From contig NZ_JADLQQ010000001.1 in assembly GCF_015477765.1 (NCBI RefSeq), positions 620,001-684,000 of the forward strand: 64,000 bases of DNA, given 5' to 3'. The position numbers and the translations under genes were made by a program. The notes under the pieces were generated by a model. It was not told where the DNA came from. It saw nothing but the letters and a program-made list of their open reading frames with translations, and searched no databases. Each line of letters begins with the position of its first letter. Within the stretch, counting starts at the first letter, position 1. Positions 51,839 to 61,548 of this stretch are shown piece after piece. This DNA is from Nocardia transvalensis (GTDB lineage: Bacteria > Actinomycetota > Actinomycetes > Mycobacteriales > Mycobacteriaceae).

Positions 51839-52399
51839 TCAGCCCGGATACGGATCGGTCTCGCGGGCCGTCCGCAGATGCCGGGCCCACCATGCCAACT
51901 GGCGCAGCAGGCGCTGAGCCGCATCCACGGCCGCGCCGTCCCGGGTTTCGCCGTCGGCGTCGAACTTGCGTTTGGCCTCGTGGAAGCTGACGCTCTCGCG
52001 GATCGACACCATGTGGATCTCGGCCACGACCTGACGCAGCTGCTCGATGGCGCGCAGGCCCCCGGACAGGCCGCCGTAGCCGACGAATCCGATGGGCTTG
52101 GCCCGCCACTCGTGCTTGGCGGTGTCCAGCGCGGTCTTCAGCGACGCCGGATAGCCGTGGTTGTATTCGGAGGTGACGACCACGAACGCGTCTGCGGCGG
52201 CGAGGCGTTCGCGGTAGGCCTGCGACTCGGGTGTCGGCGACAGATCCGCCGGTAGCGGGGTATCCCTGAGATCGATGACGCCGACGTCGAATCGGTGATC
52301 CGCGCGGGCGGTGCGCAGAAACCAGTCGGCGACCACCGGTGCGAACCGTTCGGGCCGCACGCTGGCGACGATGACCTCGAGCCGCAGCGGATTGTCCAT
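51839..52399 (-). CDS. NADPH-dependent FMN reductase-type flavoprotein
   Basis: 186 residues, flavodoxin-like. The N-terminal phosphate loop SVRPERFAPVVADWF and the family signature TSEYNHGYPASLKTALD are clear, with the later FVGYGGLSGGLRAIEQLR. Reduces quinones or flavins with NAD(P)H; substrate unknown. Stop codon abuts the eccE stop base to base, with no room for separate terminators. Confidence 0.9.
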   Translation of the reverse strand: MDNPLRLEVIVASVRPERFAPVVADWFLRTARADHRFDVGVIDLRDTPLPADLSPTPESQAYRERLAAADAFVVVTSEYNHGYPASLKTALDTAKHEWRAKPIGFVGYGGLSGGLRAIEQLRQVVAEIHMVSIRESVSFHEAKRKFDADGETRDGAAVDAAQRLLRQLAWWARHLRTARETDPYPG

Positions 52400-52536
52400 G
52401 GCGCGAGCCTAATAGCGGCCCGGACGACGGGGAGGGACCACCCTCGTACACCGCCGCGGCGGTGATGGTGCACGATATTCGCCGGCTATCACGGCCGTGC
52501 GGCGGAACCGGCGATCTCGGGAAGGGGGCGGATGCG

Positions 52537-53532
52537 GTGACTATCGGGGAGTGGCTGCTGATCGAGACGCTCGACGGTCTCGAGAGTGGATCGGTGCTGG
52601 CGGTCGGTACCGCGCCGAGGCAGTGGAAGTCGCTGTCGCGGACCGTGCCTGCACGGCTGCTGCCGCTGGTCGCCGAGGCCTTCGAGAGCCGTCTGCCCGT
52701 CGCCCGGGAGTTGCCCAGGTCCCGGCACGCCTGGTCGCGCCGACACGCGCGTGCGGTTCCCATTGCTGGGCCGGACGGATGCGTGCACGGCGTGCAGTTC
52801 TGGGTGGGCGGCGACGATCCGCCGCAACCGCCGCCGGTGGCGCCGTTGTTGCTCGACTCGAACAGCCGCCGCACCCAGGTGCTGTCGGCCGGGCTGGGGC
52901 CGGCGTTCGACCACGGGCGGTCGGTGTGGTTCGGGGCGGAATCGTTCGAACACGTCGAACGGTTCGACGGGGCGCTGGATCTGGTCGCCACGGTGAGCCG
53001 CGCGGCGCCCGGCGCGCGCTGGCTCGGCGAGGTCTCGGTGCGCGCCCGCGACGGCCTGCGGACGCTGCTGCTGGCCACCCGCAACATCACGGGCGATCGG
53101 TACCGCTGGCGTGGTCTACTCGCCGATGTCACCGACAGCGTTCCGCCGCAGGGCAAATCGTTCGAGGCGACGACGGTCGATGCCCTGGTCAGTACGAATC
53201 CGGGCCTCTATCTGGCGGTGGTCGATACGGCACGGGTGCGGTTGATCCGGTGGATCAGCGCACCGGTGCCGGGGTTGCGCTGGGCGGGCGACACCGACGA
53301 GCGGACCATGCCGCATCCCGGCGACCGTGCTCGAATCCTCGCCGCCCGCAGCGACATTCTGGCCGGAATGCCCTTCCGCGCCGTCCCCGGCCTGCGTCTG
53401 GCCGCGGTGGACGGCGGCTGGTTGACCGTCGACGCCGAGGTCTCTCCCCTCCCGTACGGCCCACCCGACGGCAGCCCACCCGAATTCGCCCTCGTCCGCA
53501 TCGAATTGCGGTCGACCCCGGGTACCGCATAG
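52537..53532 (+). CDS. putative PAS/GAF-type sensory protein
   Basis: 331 residues from GTG 52537 after GGAAGGGGG. An N-terminal GAF-like segment (AFESRLPVARELPRSRHAWSRRHARAVPI) precedes two PAS-like beta sheets (FDGALDLVATVSRAAPGARWLG, RYRWRGLLADVTDS). No output domain, no membrane segment. Similar proteins in mycolata are stand-alone sensors of unknown signal. Family assignment is by impression and should be treated as weak. Confidence 0.55.
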   Translation: MTIGEWLLIETLDGLESGSVLAVGTAPRQWKSLSRTVPARLLPLVAEAFESRLPVARELPRSRHAWSRRHARAVPIAGPDGCVHGVQFWVGGDDPPQPPPVAPLLLDSNSRRTQVLSAGLGPAFDHGRSVWFGAESFEHVERFDGALDLVATVSRAAPGARWLGEVSVRARDGLRTLLLATRNITGDRYRWRGLLADVTDSVPPQGKSFEATTVDALVSTNPGLYLAVVDTARVRLIRWISAPVPGLRWAGDTDERTMPHPGDRARILAARSDILAGMPFRAVPGLRLAAVDGGWLTVDAEVSPLPYGPPDGSPPEFALVRIELRSTPGTA

Positions 53533-53558
53533 CCCATCCCGGGCGAGAAAGCTTCGGG

Positions 53559-54926
53559 TCAGGGGCGAGCGAAGGTGCGGGCTGTCGCGTAGTCCGCCAG
53601 GCCCTCGGCAGGGGCGATTTCGGCGGTGAAGGCGAGGGCGTGGCGGGCGCGCTCCGGGTGGGCGACGATGTGGCGGACGTCGGTGACGCGGTATTGGCCG
53701 CTGACCACCGGTTCCGGGCCGCCGCGGGCGCGGGACATGATGGAGGCCACCTCCCACAGCGTGATCGGATGGCCGGAGGCGATGTTCAGCGGGACGAAGC
53801 CCGGGAGCGGACGTTCCACGGCGGCGAGCGTGGCGGCGGCGGCATCGCGGACGTGCACGAAATCCCGGGCCTGGCCGCCGTCTTCGAAGACGAACGGAGC
53901 ACGACCGGCCTCGAGTTCGGCGCGGAATCGGGCCGCCACCCCGGAATGGGCGGCCAGGGCGGCATTCTCGTTGACCGGGTCGCCGTACACATGGTGGTAG
54001 CGCAGCACGGTGACCGCCGCGCCGGTGGTGATACCCCAGGCCAGCGAGTAGTGCTCCTGCGCGACTTTGCTTGCGGCATAGGCGGTCCGGGGACGCAGCG
54101 GGGAGTCCTCGCCGACCGGCTCCCAGGTCAGGATCTCCCCGGTGCGCGGGGCCCGGTGGTCGAACATGCCGCGGTCGAGATCGGCGCGCCGCCGCACGCC
54201 GGGAAAGAACGGCCCGCTGTGTGCTCCGCGGTAGCGCCCCTCCCCGTACACCGACACCGAGGAGCCGAGCACCAACCGCCGAATCCCGGCTCGTTCCATG
54301 GCCGCGAGCAGGACCGCGGTGCCGAAGTCGTTGTGCGATGCGAAAACCGAGGCGTCCTGCATGGTCGGCTCGCCGGGCCGTACCGCCGAGCTCGGTCGGC
54401 TCACCGGCCGCGCTGTCGGTTCGGTCCCCCGCTCGCCATCCGGTGCGGCGTTGGAACCCGTTGATGCACTGGGCGATTCGGCGGAGGAAACCGCTGGCGA
54501 ATCCGAGTCGGGGGTGCCGGGCCCGACCTCGGCCGAGTCACCCGACCCCGACGAGTCCGCGCTACCTCGATCGACCACCTTCCGGCCCGGTTCCGACGAA
54601 CCGCGTTCCCCGGCCTCGGTCGAGCCCGCGGCGGCAGACCCGACCGCGCCCACCGCAGCATCCGCACCCTCACGGCCGAAGGCCACCGAACCCGGCGGGA
54701 CGGCCGCGGCGAGGTGACACACCACCTCGACCCCTCGCAGCAGCGGGTCCAGCGCCTCGGGGTCGCGGATATCGATCAGCGAAACACCTTCGGGCACAGC
54801 GGGATCTGGGCCATGGACGGCGGCGACCATGGCATCGATGGCCACCACGTCATGCCCGGCCGCGGCGAGAACCCGGTGGACATGCGATCCGATGAATCCG
54901 GCGGCCCCGGTCAGCAGCACGCGCAT
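53559..54926 (-). CDS. NAD-dependent epimerase/dehydratase with a disordered insertion
   Basis: 455 residues against about 310-345 usual. Rossmann motif GAAGFIGSHV at the start, catalytic Tyr283 and Lys287 (TAYAASKVAQ), and the Ser-containing strand LGSSVSVYGEG. Between the fourth strand (VVCHLAAAVPPG) and the next helix (ASHNDFGTAVLLAAM) lies an insertion of about 110 residues (80-190) made of Ser, Gly, Pro, Glu and Asp. Substrate probably a nucleotide sugar. Convergent with the PAS-like gene. Confidence 0.85.
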   Translation of the reverse strand: MRVLLTGAAGFIGSHVHRVLAAAGHDVVAIDAMVAAVHGPDPAVPEGVSLIDIRDPEALDPLLRGVEVVCHLAAAVPPGSVAFGREGADAAVGAVGSAAAGSTEAGERGSSEPGRKVVDRGSADSSGSGDSAEVGPGTPDSDSPAVSSAESPSASTGSNAAPDGERGTEPTARPVSRPSSAVRPGEPTMQDASVFASHNDFGTAVLLAAMERAGIRRLVLGSSVSVYGEGRYRGAHSGPFFPGVRRRADLDRGMFDHRAPRTGEILTWEPVGEDSPLRPRTAYAASKVAQEHYSLAWGITTGAAVTVLRYHHVYGDPVNENAALAAHSGVAARFRAELEAGRAPFVFEDGGQARDFVHVRDAAAATLAAVERPLPGFVPLNIASGHPITLWEVASIMSRARGGPEPVVSGQYRVTDVRHIVAHPERARHALAFTAEIAPAEGLADYATARTFARP

Positions 54927-54968
54927 GATGTCGCCCCCTCGTCCTGTGCCGTCCGAGTGCTCATGGGC

Positions 54969-55778
54969 TCAGGGTAGTTCGAAAGGCAGCGCGACCCCCG
55001 CATGAACACGGCAGCGTTCGCAGGTCTCGGTGCCCTCGGCCGCCGACACCGCCTGCCGGACAAGCTTCTTGAACGGCACCAGATTCTTCTCGAATTCGGC
55101 GAAGACCTCCACGGCGCTCACACCCGTACCGGCCTCCAGCCCGGCATCCAGATCGGTGACCAAAGCGATGGCGGCGTAGCACATTTCGAGTTCACGGGCG
55201 AGGACGGCCTCCGGAAAACCGGTCATATTGACCAGCTCCCAGCCCTGCGCGGCGAACCAGCGGCTCTCGGCGCGGGTGGAGAAACGCGGCCCCTGCACCA
55301 CGACCATCGTCCCCGCGGCTTTCAGCGGCAGCTCCGGGACCGCCGACGCGATGGCCGATGCTCGCAGCTCCTCACAGTAGGGATCGGCGAAGGAGACGTG
55401 GATGCCGCCGTTGTCGAAGTAGGTCTGGGGCCGGCCCGACGTCCGGTCCACCAGCTGATCGGGGACGGCGACGGTGCCCGGCCCCCAGTCGGCACGCAGG
55501 CTGCCCACCGCGCACGGCGCGAAGACGCGGCGCACGCCGATCGACCGCAGCGCCCACAGATTGGCCTGATACGGCACGGTGTGCGGAGAGTATTCGTGTT
55601 TGCGGCCGTGCCGCGGCAGGAACGCCACCTGGCGGCCGTCGATGTCGCCGACGGTGATCGGTGCGCTCGGCGCACCGTAGGGTGTGTCGATCTCGAGGGT
55701 GGTCGCGTCGTCGCCGAAGAAATCGTAGAAGCCGCTGCCGCCGATGATGGCCAGCGCGGGCCGGGGAACCGAACTCAT
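54969..55778 (-). CDS. mtnP: S-methyl-5'-thioadenosine phosphorylase
   Basis: 269 residues. Splits methylthioadenosine, a by-product of polyamine synthesis and other SAM-dependent reactions, into adenine and methylthioribose-1-phosphate. Phosphate loop IIGGSGFYDF, PRHGRKHEYSPH, CAVGSLRADWGPG and the base-binding VNMTGFPEAVLARELEMCYAAIALVTD are present. Residues fit MTA phosphorylase rather than PNP (PRHG, TGFPE). ATG 55778 starts at the family N-terminus. A Cys pair near the end (ETCERC) is noted. Confidence 0.9.
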   Translation of the reverse strand: MSSVPRPALAIIGGSGFYDFFGDDATTLEIDTPYGAPSAPITVGDIDGRQVAFLPRHGRKHEYSPHTVPYQANLWALRSIGVRRVFAPCAVGSLRADWGPGTVAVPDQLVDRTSGRPQTYFDNGGIHVSFADPYCEELRASAIASAVPELPLKAAGTMVVVQGPRFSTRAESRWFAAQGWELVNMTGFPEAVLARELEMCYAAIALVTDLDAGLEAGTGVSAVEVFAEFEKNLVPFKKLVRQAVSAAEGTETCERCRVHAGVALPFELP

Positions 55779-55871
55779 GTGCCGATTCTCGCGCACCCGG
55801 GATCGCCGGGACGCATCGCCTCATGCGAACGCGCGCATCCGTGCCGACCTGACAATTCGTACAATACGTTG

Positions 55872-55886
55872 TACCCTAGGGGGGTA
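55872..55886. promoter_or_regulatory. G-tract palindrome, probable CsoR-type operator
   Basis: TACCCTAGGGGGGTA, 27 nt upstream of the CsoR-family gene. The TACCC...GGGTA pattern is that of CsoR/RcnR-type operators, so the gene probably represses itself. Confidence 0.65.
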
Positions 55887-55912
55887 TCAGACCGAGCAAA
55901 GGCGGAGCGAGG

Positions 55913-56245
55913 ATGACCGAGGACCAGATCACCACGGCGGACCAGCCCTGCCACGACCACGCCACGCACGGCTACATCACCGCCAAGGACGACTACCTCA
56001 AGCGCCTGCGCCGGATCGAGGGCCAGGCCCGCGGCCTGCAGCGCATGGTCGAGGAGGAAAAGTACTGCATCGACATCCTCACCCAGGTCTCGGCGATGAC
56101 CAAGGCCCTGCAGGCCGTGGCCATGGGCCTGCTCGAGGATCACATCAGCCACTGCGTGGTCGACGCCGCGGTGAAAGGCGGGCCGGACGCCGAGGCCAAG
56201 ATCAAAGAGGCCACCGACGCCATAGCCCGCCTGGTCCGCTCCTGA
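55913..56245 (+). CDS. CsoR-family metal-sensing repressor
   Basis: 110 residues. All-helical core beginning YLKRLRRIEGQARGLQRMV, with candidate copper(I) ligands Cys in EKYCIDILTQ and His and Cys in HISHCVVDA, the C-H-C set of CsoR. An extra His/Cys-rich N-terminal tail (PCHDHATHGY) is common in these proteins. No copper ATPase or chaperone gene is adjacent, so its targets beyond itself must lie elsewhere. Confidence 0.92.
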   Translation: MTEDQITTADQPCHDHATHGYITAKDDYLKRLRRIEGQARGLQRMVEEEKYCIDILTQVSAMTKALQAVAMGLLEDHISHCVVDAAVKGGPDAEAKIKEATDAIARLVRS

Positions 56246-56280
56246 CCTCGGCCCCGGCCAAGAGCATGCCGGGGCCGAGG
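56246..56280 (+). terminator. AARAGCA-loop hairpin, copy 3, directly after a stop codon
   Basis: Perfect 13-bp stem, 56246-56258 against 56268-56280 (CCTCGGCCCCGGC / GCCGGGGCCGAGG), loop CAAGAGCAT. It begins at the base after the CsoR-family stop codon. Confidence 0.88.
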
Positions 56281-56311
56281 TGTTCGGGTGGTGCGCCGGG
56301 GCCTCGTGACG

Positions 56312-57145
56312 TCAGGCCCGTTCGGCGAGGGCGGGGGCCAGCGCGCGCAGGGTCGGCAGGAATTCGTCGGAGGCGACCTGGATCGCGACCTGGTCGGCGC
56401 CCGCCGCGAGATGGGCCACCAGGGAGTCGGCGATCTGGTCCGCGGTGCCGTGCAGCGCGAGCGCGTCGATCAGGCGGTCGCTGCCGGGTGCGGCCACGTC
56501 CTCGTCGGTGAAGCCGAGTCGCTTCAGATTCGATACGTAGTTCTTCAGGCCCAGGTAGAACTCCACCCGCGGCCGGGCGGTCAGGCGCGCCTGCACCGGA
56601 TCGGTATCCAGCACCACCTTGTGCTCGGCGACCAGGAGGGACCCGTCGCCCAGAATCTCGCGCGCCTGGCGGGTGTGTTCGGCCGTGGTCAGGTACGGCA
56701 GGGCGCCCGCCGTGCGGTCGCGCGCCAGCTCCAGCACGCGCGGGCCGAGGGCGGCGAGGGCGCGGCGCTCCTTCGGCACCCCGGCCTCGTCGAGCACGTC
56801 GAGATATTCGACGAGAGCGTCATAGGGCTTGCGGTAGACGTCGGTGTGCTCGGGATGCCCGGCACCGACACCCAGGATGAAGCGGCCCGGGAACCGCTTG
56901 TCGATCCGGTGGAACGATTCGGCGACCTGCTTGGCCGGGGCCGACCAGATATTGACGATGCTGGTGCCGACGCGCTGGGCCTCGGTCGCCTCCAGCAGGG
57001 CCTCGACCCCCGGCAGCTCGGCCACCGGCGAGCCGCCCAGCCACAGCGTGTCGTATCCGAGGCCTTCCAGCTCGCGCGCCGCCTCCGGCGTGAACACCGA
57101 GTAGTGCGCCCATACTCCGTACCGTCCGAGTCCCTGAGTCGTCAT
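56312..57145 (-). CDS. LLM-class F420-dependent oxidoreductase
   Basis: 277 residues, a TIM-barrel luciferase-like enzyme of the F420 type common in mycolata. Segments YGVWAHYSVFTPEAARELEGLGYDTLW, RVGTSIVNIWS, FILGVGAGHPEH and HGTADQIADSLVAHLAAGADQVAIQV are typical. ATG 57145 is at the family start. Reaction and substrate unknown. Divergent from the Hsp20 gene. Confidence 0.88.
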   Translation of the reverse strand: MTTQGLGRYGVWAHYSVFTPEAARELEGLGYDTLWLGGSPVAELPGVEALLEATEAQRVGTSIVNIWSAPAKQVAESFHRIDKRFPGRFILGVGAGHPEHTDVYRKPYDALVEYLDVLDEAGVPKERRALAALGPRVLELARDRTAGALPYLTTAEHTRQAREILGDGSLLVAEHKVVLDTDPVQARLTARPRVEFYLGLKNYVSNLKRLGFTDEDVAAPGSDRLIDALALHGTADQIADSLVAHLAAGADQVAIQVASDEFLPTLRALAPALAERA

Positions 57146-57207
57146 GTTCGATCCGAACCGCGGTGCGCCCGAGAGTATTCCGCGGCTCGAATACGCCGCA
57201 CCGGGAC

Positions 57208-57234
57208 CTAGCACTCTAGCGGTGAGAGTGCTAA
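57208..57234. promoter_or_regulatory. CIRCE element (HrcA operator)
   Basis: CTAGCACTC-N9-GAGTGCTAA, one mismatch from the consensus TTAGCACTC-N9-GAGTGCTAA. It lies 72 nt upstream of the hsp20 start, so HrcA probably represses this gene in the absence of heat stress. Confidence 0.93.
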
Positions 57235-57305
57235 ATTTGTCGGTGGACAGCATACGGCGCCCGCCGCCGTGGCGGGTGTCGCCACTGGATATGGAGGTGA
57301 TTCCT

Positions 57306-57758
57306 GTGCTGAGGTTCGATCCGTTCCACGACATCGACACCGTTGCCCGCCAGCTCCTGGGAGAGACTGCCGGCACAGCACGCGCGCCACGTTTCATGCC
57401 GATGGATCTGTTCAAGGCCGGCGATCACTATGTGCTCAACGCCGACCTGCCGGGCGTCGACCCCGGTTCGGTGGATGTCAGCGTCGACAACGGCACCCTC
57501 ACCCTGAAGGCCCAGCGCAGCCTGCCCAGCGATCAGAACGTGCAGTGGGTCGCGTCCGAGCGCTTCGCGGGCACCTACATGCGCCAACTCACCCTCGGTG
57601 AGGGCATCGACACCGACAACATCTCCGCCACCTACAACGACGGGGTGCTGTCGGTCACTCTCCCGATCGTGGAGAAGGCCAAGCCGCGCCGGATCGAGAT
57701 CAGCGGAATGGGGAAGGGCCCCAAGACCATCGAGGCCGGCTCTTCGGGCAGCAGCTGA
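57306..57758 (+). CDS. Hsp20/alpha-crystallin small heat shock protein
   Basis: 150 residues from GTG 57306, which follows a perfect GGAGGTGA by 5 nt; an ATG at 57291 is less likely. N-terminus VLRFDPFHDIDTVARQLLG, alpha-crystallin domain (about 38-135) with LNADLPGVDPGSVDVSVDNG and the terminal GVLSVTLPIVEKAKPRRIEI. ATP-independent holdase that keeps unfolded proteins soluble. Resembles actinobacterial Hsp18. Controlled by the CIRCE element. Confidence 0.95.
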   Translation: MLRFDPFHDIDTVARQLLGETAGTARAPRFMPMDLFKAGDHYVLNADLPGVDPGSVDVSVDNGTLTLKAQRSLPSDQNVQWVASERFAGTYMRQLTLGEGIDTDNISATYNDGVLSVTLPIVEKAKPRRIEISGMGKGPKTIEAGSSGSS

Positions 57759-57889
57759 AGAGCCAAGCTCCCCCGCTGGCTACCGCTGTCACGGTGACAC
57801 CGGCGGGGGCGTCCCTCGAGAAGTGAAGGAGGTGGTGGCCGCATAGTGACGACCTCGAATACAGAAGACACGACCTTCGAATAGGCAAC

Positions 57890-57918
57890 GGCGGCCGCGG
57901 TTTTCGCCCGCGGCCGCC
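57890..57918. terminator. bidirectional terminator between hsp20 and the 287-aa gene
   Basis: GGCGGCCGCGG / CCGCGGCCGCC, perfect 11-bp stem, loop TTTTCGC. Confidence 0.85.
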
Positions 57919-57936
57919 TCTTCGTGCCGGCGGGCC

Positions 57937-58800
57937 CTACGCGAAGTTCGGATGGACGTGTTCCGGAACGGGTTTCGCGGGCATCGGCAGCGCCCGCAGG
58001 CGGGCACGCAGGACGACGTCGGTCACCGCATACGGGATGTCGTCTTCCTCGGGCTCGGAGGGGTCGAGGCCCAGTTCGATGACTTCGCGGTCGTGGGCTT
58101 CGCGGACGCCGAGGGCGGCCTCGACCTGCCAGCGGAATTCGTCGGGCGAGATGGGCGCCTCGGGGGCGGATTCTTCCTCGTTGGTCATGCGGCGGGCCTC
58201 GGCGAGACCCTCCTCCCCGACGAAGGGGGCCAGGTCGTTGACGGCGCCGCAGTCCTCGTCGTCGACGAAGAGCAGGAAGCCGTCGCTGCGCCCGGCACGG
58301 CGAAAGCTGCCGTACAGGACCGAACCCACACCCTTCCCCTCGGACCAGCGGAAATAATCACCGGCGGTCACCGGTTCGGCCAGTTCGTTCACCCATTCCG
58401 GGGCGGTGATCCCCGCCGCGACGAGCTGGTCGGCGGCCTCCATCGCGATCGAGCGCGTCGGCTCCGGGGTCAACGCCGCGACACAGCGCAGGAACGCCAC
58501 CGAGCCCGGGCTCGCGAGTTCCTCGGCCTCGGCGATGAACAGGCGGGCGAAGATCTCCGCGGTATCCGGGCCGGTGCCGTAGCCGACCGCGAGCAGCGAA
58601 CCGGCCAGGTATTCCCCGTCCACCGCGTCCTGCACGTTCTCGAATTCCCCGAGGGTGGCGGCGGCGCTGTCGAGCATCTCGCGGACCGCGGGATGGTCCG
58701 GACCGATACCTTCCTCCGAGGGCACGAGCGTGTCCGCCTGCTCGGCCACGCGTCCCTGGTTCTTCTTGCCGTTCTTGCGGCCACGACTTACCGGACTCAT
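57937..58800 (-). CDS. hypothetical acidic protein
   Basis: 287 residues from ATG 58800 (GTG 58818 is possible). Begins with a basic stretch (SRGRKNGKKNQGR) then is acidic and mostly helical (DHPAVREMLDSAAATLGEFE, IFARLFIAEAEELASPGSVAF). No signal, membrane segment or catalytic motif. Proteins of this layout occur in mycolata beside truA; function unknown. Confidence 0.75.
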   Translation of the reverse strand: MSPVSRGRKNGKKNQGRVAEQADTLVPSEEGIGPDHPAVREMLDSAAATLGEFENVQDAVDGEYLAGSLLAVGYGTGPDTAEIFARLFIAEAEELASPGSVAFLRCVAALTPEPTRSIAMEAADQLVAAGITAPEWVNELAEPVTAGDYFRWSEGKGVGSVLYGSFRRAGRSDGFLLFVDDEDCGAVNDLAPFVGEEGLAEARRMTNEEESAPEAPISPDEFRWQVEAALGVREAHDREVIELGLDPSEPEEDDIPYAVTDVVLRARLRALPMPAKPVPEHVHPNFA

Positions 58801-58851
58801 GTGGGCCGAGTCTGCCACGTGCGATGCCCGAGGCTCCGGGCAACTCGCCGC

Positions 58852-59703
58852 TCAGCCGCCACAGCAGCCCTCACCGGCCGGTACGGTGCGCATTTCGCGC
58901 GTCTGAGCGTTGCGTGCGGCCAGTTCGGCATCGGGCGGATAGTCGACGGCTACGAGGCTCAGGCCGTGGGCGGGGGCGACGGTGACCGAACTGGAGCGTT
59001 CGCGTTCGTCGAGCAGCGCGGCGACCCACTCGGGGGTGCGGCGGCCTTCCCCGACGGCCAGGACAGCGCCGACCAGGCTGCGGACCATGGACCAGCAGAA
59101 CGCGTCGGCGCTGACATGGGCGGTCAGCAGGTCACCTGCCTGCTCCCAGTCGAACCGCTGCAGTTCGCGGACCGTGGTGGCACCCTCACGGCGACGGCAG
59201 AAGGCGGCGAAATCATGCAGGCCCAGCAGCTTTGCGGAGGCCTCGCGCATGGCGGCGAGATCGACACCGGGACGGCACGGGACCACGCTGCGGGCCTGCA
59301 GCGGTTCGGCGCCGTACGGCGCGGTGGTCAGCCGGTAGGCGTAGTGACGGCGAATCGCCGAGAATCGAGCGTCGAATTCGGGCGGGACGACGCGGACGCC
59401 GGTGATCCGCACATCCTTCGGCAGGAAGCGCGCCATGCGGTGGATCAATGCGGGGCCGTCGGGTGCGGAGGTGGTGTCGAAGTGCGCGACCTGCCCCTCG
59501 GCGTGCACTCCGGCGTCGGTGCGCCCGGCGACCGTGAGCTGGATCGGCTCGCGCAGGACCTTGCTCAGCGACTCCTCCAGCACGCCCTGCACGGTCCGCA
59601 GGCCCGGCTGGCGGGCCCAGCCGATGAAATCGGTGCCGTCGTAACCGATATCCAGTCGTACCCGAACCGCAACGGTTTGCTGGGCCGGATCCTCCGCGAT
59701 CAC
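58852..59703 (-). CDS. truA: tRNA pseudouridine(38-40) synthase
   Basis: 283 residues. Catalytic Asp63 in [14 protein letters not shown]; opening [22 protein letters not shown] and later [12 protein letters not shown] and [17 protein letters not shown] are family segments. Modifies the anticodon stem. GTG 59703 follows AGGAGGTC. The tail ends in GEGCCGG. Separated from rplQ by a strong terminator, so it is transcribed on its own or by read-through. Confidence 0.97.
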   Translation of the reverse strand: MIAEDPAQQTVAVRVRLDIGYDGTDFIGWARQPGLRTVQGVLEESLSKVLREPIQLTVAGRTDAGVHAEGQVAHFDTTSAPDGPALIHRMARFLPKDVRITGVRVVPPEFDARFSAIRRHYAYRLTTAPYGAEPLQARSVVPCRPGVDLAAMREASAKLLGLHDFAAFCRRREGATTVRELQRFDWEQAGDLLTAHVSADAFCWSMVRSLVGAVLAVGEGRRTPEWVAALLDERERSSSVTVAPAHGLSLVAVDYPPDAELAARNAQTREMRTVPAGEGCCGG

Positions 59704-59727
59704 AGCGACCTCCTGGTTAACATGGGC

Positions 59728-59759
59728 GAGCCCGCCGACCCGGAGGGGACGGCGGGCTC
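59728..59759 (-). terminator. terminator after rplQ
   Basis: GAGCCCGCCG / CGGCGGGCTC, perfect 10-bp stem with a 12-nt loop, 22 nt beyond the rplQ stop. Confidence 0.85.
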
Positions 59760-59781
59760 ACGCGGCATGTGAGGGAGCGAA

Positions 59782-60315
59782 TTACTCGCTCTTGTCCTCG
59801 GCGGCCTTCTCCTCGGCAGCCGGGGTCTCCGCCTCGGTCGCCTCGGCCTTGGCCTCGTCGGCCTTCGCCTCGTCGGCCTTGGTCTCCTCGACCGGGGCCT
59901 CCGCCTTCTGCTGCGACGCGGCCACCCGGCGCGCGCGCTCGGCCTCGTTGGTCACGGTCTTCTCCCGGACCAGCTCGATGATGGCCATCGGCGCGTTGTC
60001 GCCCTTGCGGGGCAGGGTCTTGATGATCCGGGTGTAGCCACCCTCGCGGCCCTCGAACGACGGTCCGATGTTCGCGAAGAGGTTGTGCACCACATCCTTG
60101 TTGCGGATCACCTTGAGCACCTCGCGACGGTCGGCAAGGGTGCCGGCCTTCGCCTTGGTGACGAGCTTCTCGGCGTACGGGCGCAGCGCCTTGGCCTTGG
60201 CCTCGGTGGTCGTGATCCGACCGTGCTCGAAGAGCGCCGTCGCCAGATTGGCGAAGATCGCCTTCTGGTGCGACGCCGACCCGCCGAAGCGGGCACCCTT
60301 CTTGGGCTTGGGCAT
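59782..60315 (-). CDS. rplQ: 50S ribosomal protein L17
   Basis: 177 residues. Conserved L17 domain in residues 1-120 ([40 protein letters not shown]). The C-terminal ~55 residues are a low-complexity Ala/Glu/Lys tail with [14 protein letters not shown] repeats, as often seen in mycolata. Last gene of the alpha operon, 62 nt after rpoA. Confidence 0.98.
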   Translation of the reverse strand: MPKPKKGARFGGSASHQKAIFANLATALFEHGRITTTEAKAKALRPYAEKLVTKAKAGTLADRREVLKVIRNKDVVHNLFANIGPSFEGREGGYTRIIKTLPRKGDNAPMAIIELVREKTVTNEAERARRVAASQQKAEAPVEETKADEAKADEAKAEATEAETPAAEEKAAEDKSE

Positions 60316-60377
60316 TGTTGGAATCTCCTTAAGGAAGGCCCCCTGAGTCGGACACAGCGCTGCGTCCGCTGGTTGGC

Positions 60378-61463
<1,086 letters not shown>

Positions 61464-61494
61464 CTATTTGACGCCCACGAATTGGTTCCCCGGT

Positions 61495-61525
61495 CCCCGG
61501 CATTTTCTCTGAGGGAATGCCGGGG
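61495..61525 (-). terminator. hairpin between rpsD and rpoA
   Basis: CCCCGGCATT / AATGCCGGGG, perfect 10-bp stem with an 11-nt loop, 24 nt after the rpsD stop. Since rpoA must be expressed, it probably attenuates or protects the message rather than ending it. Confidence 0.6.
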
Positions 61526-61548
61526 CGAGGACAGCAAGCTCGAACCGC

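Noticed and set aside
52497..54464. 655-aa plus-strand ORF
   Set aside because: Overlaps the PAS-like gene and is antisense to the epimerase; low-complexity Arg/Gly composition typical of high-GC shadow frames.
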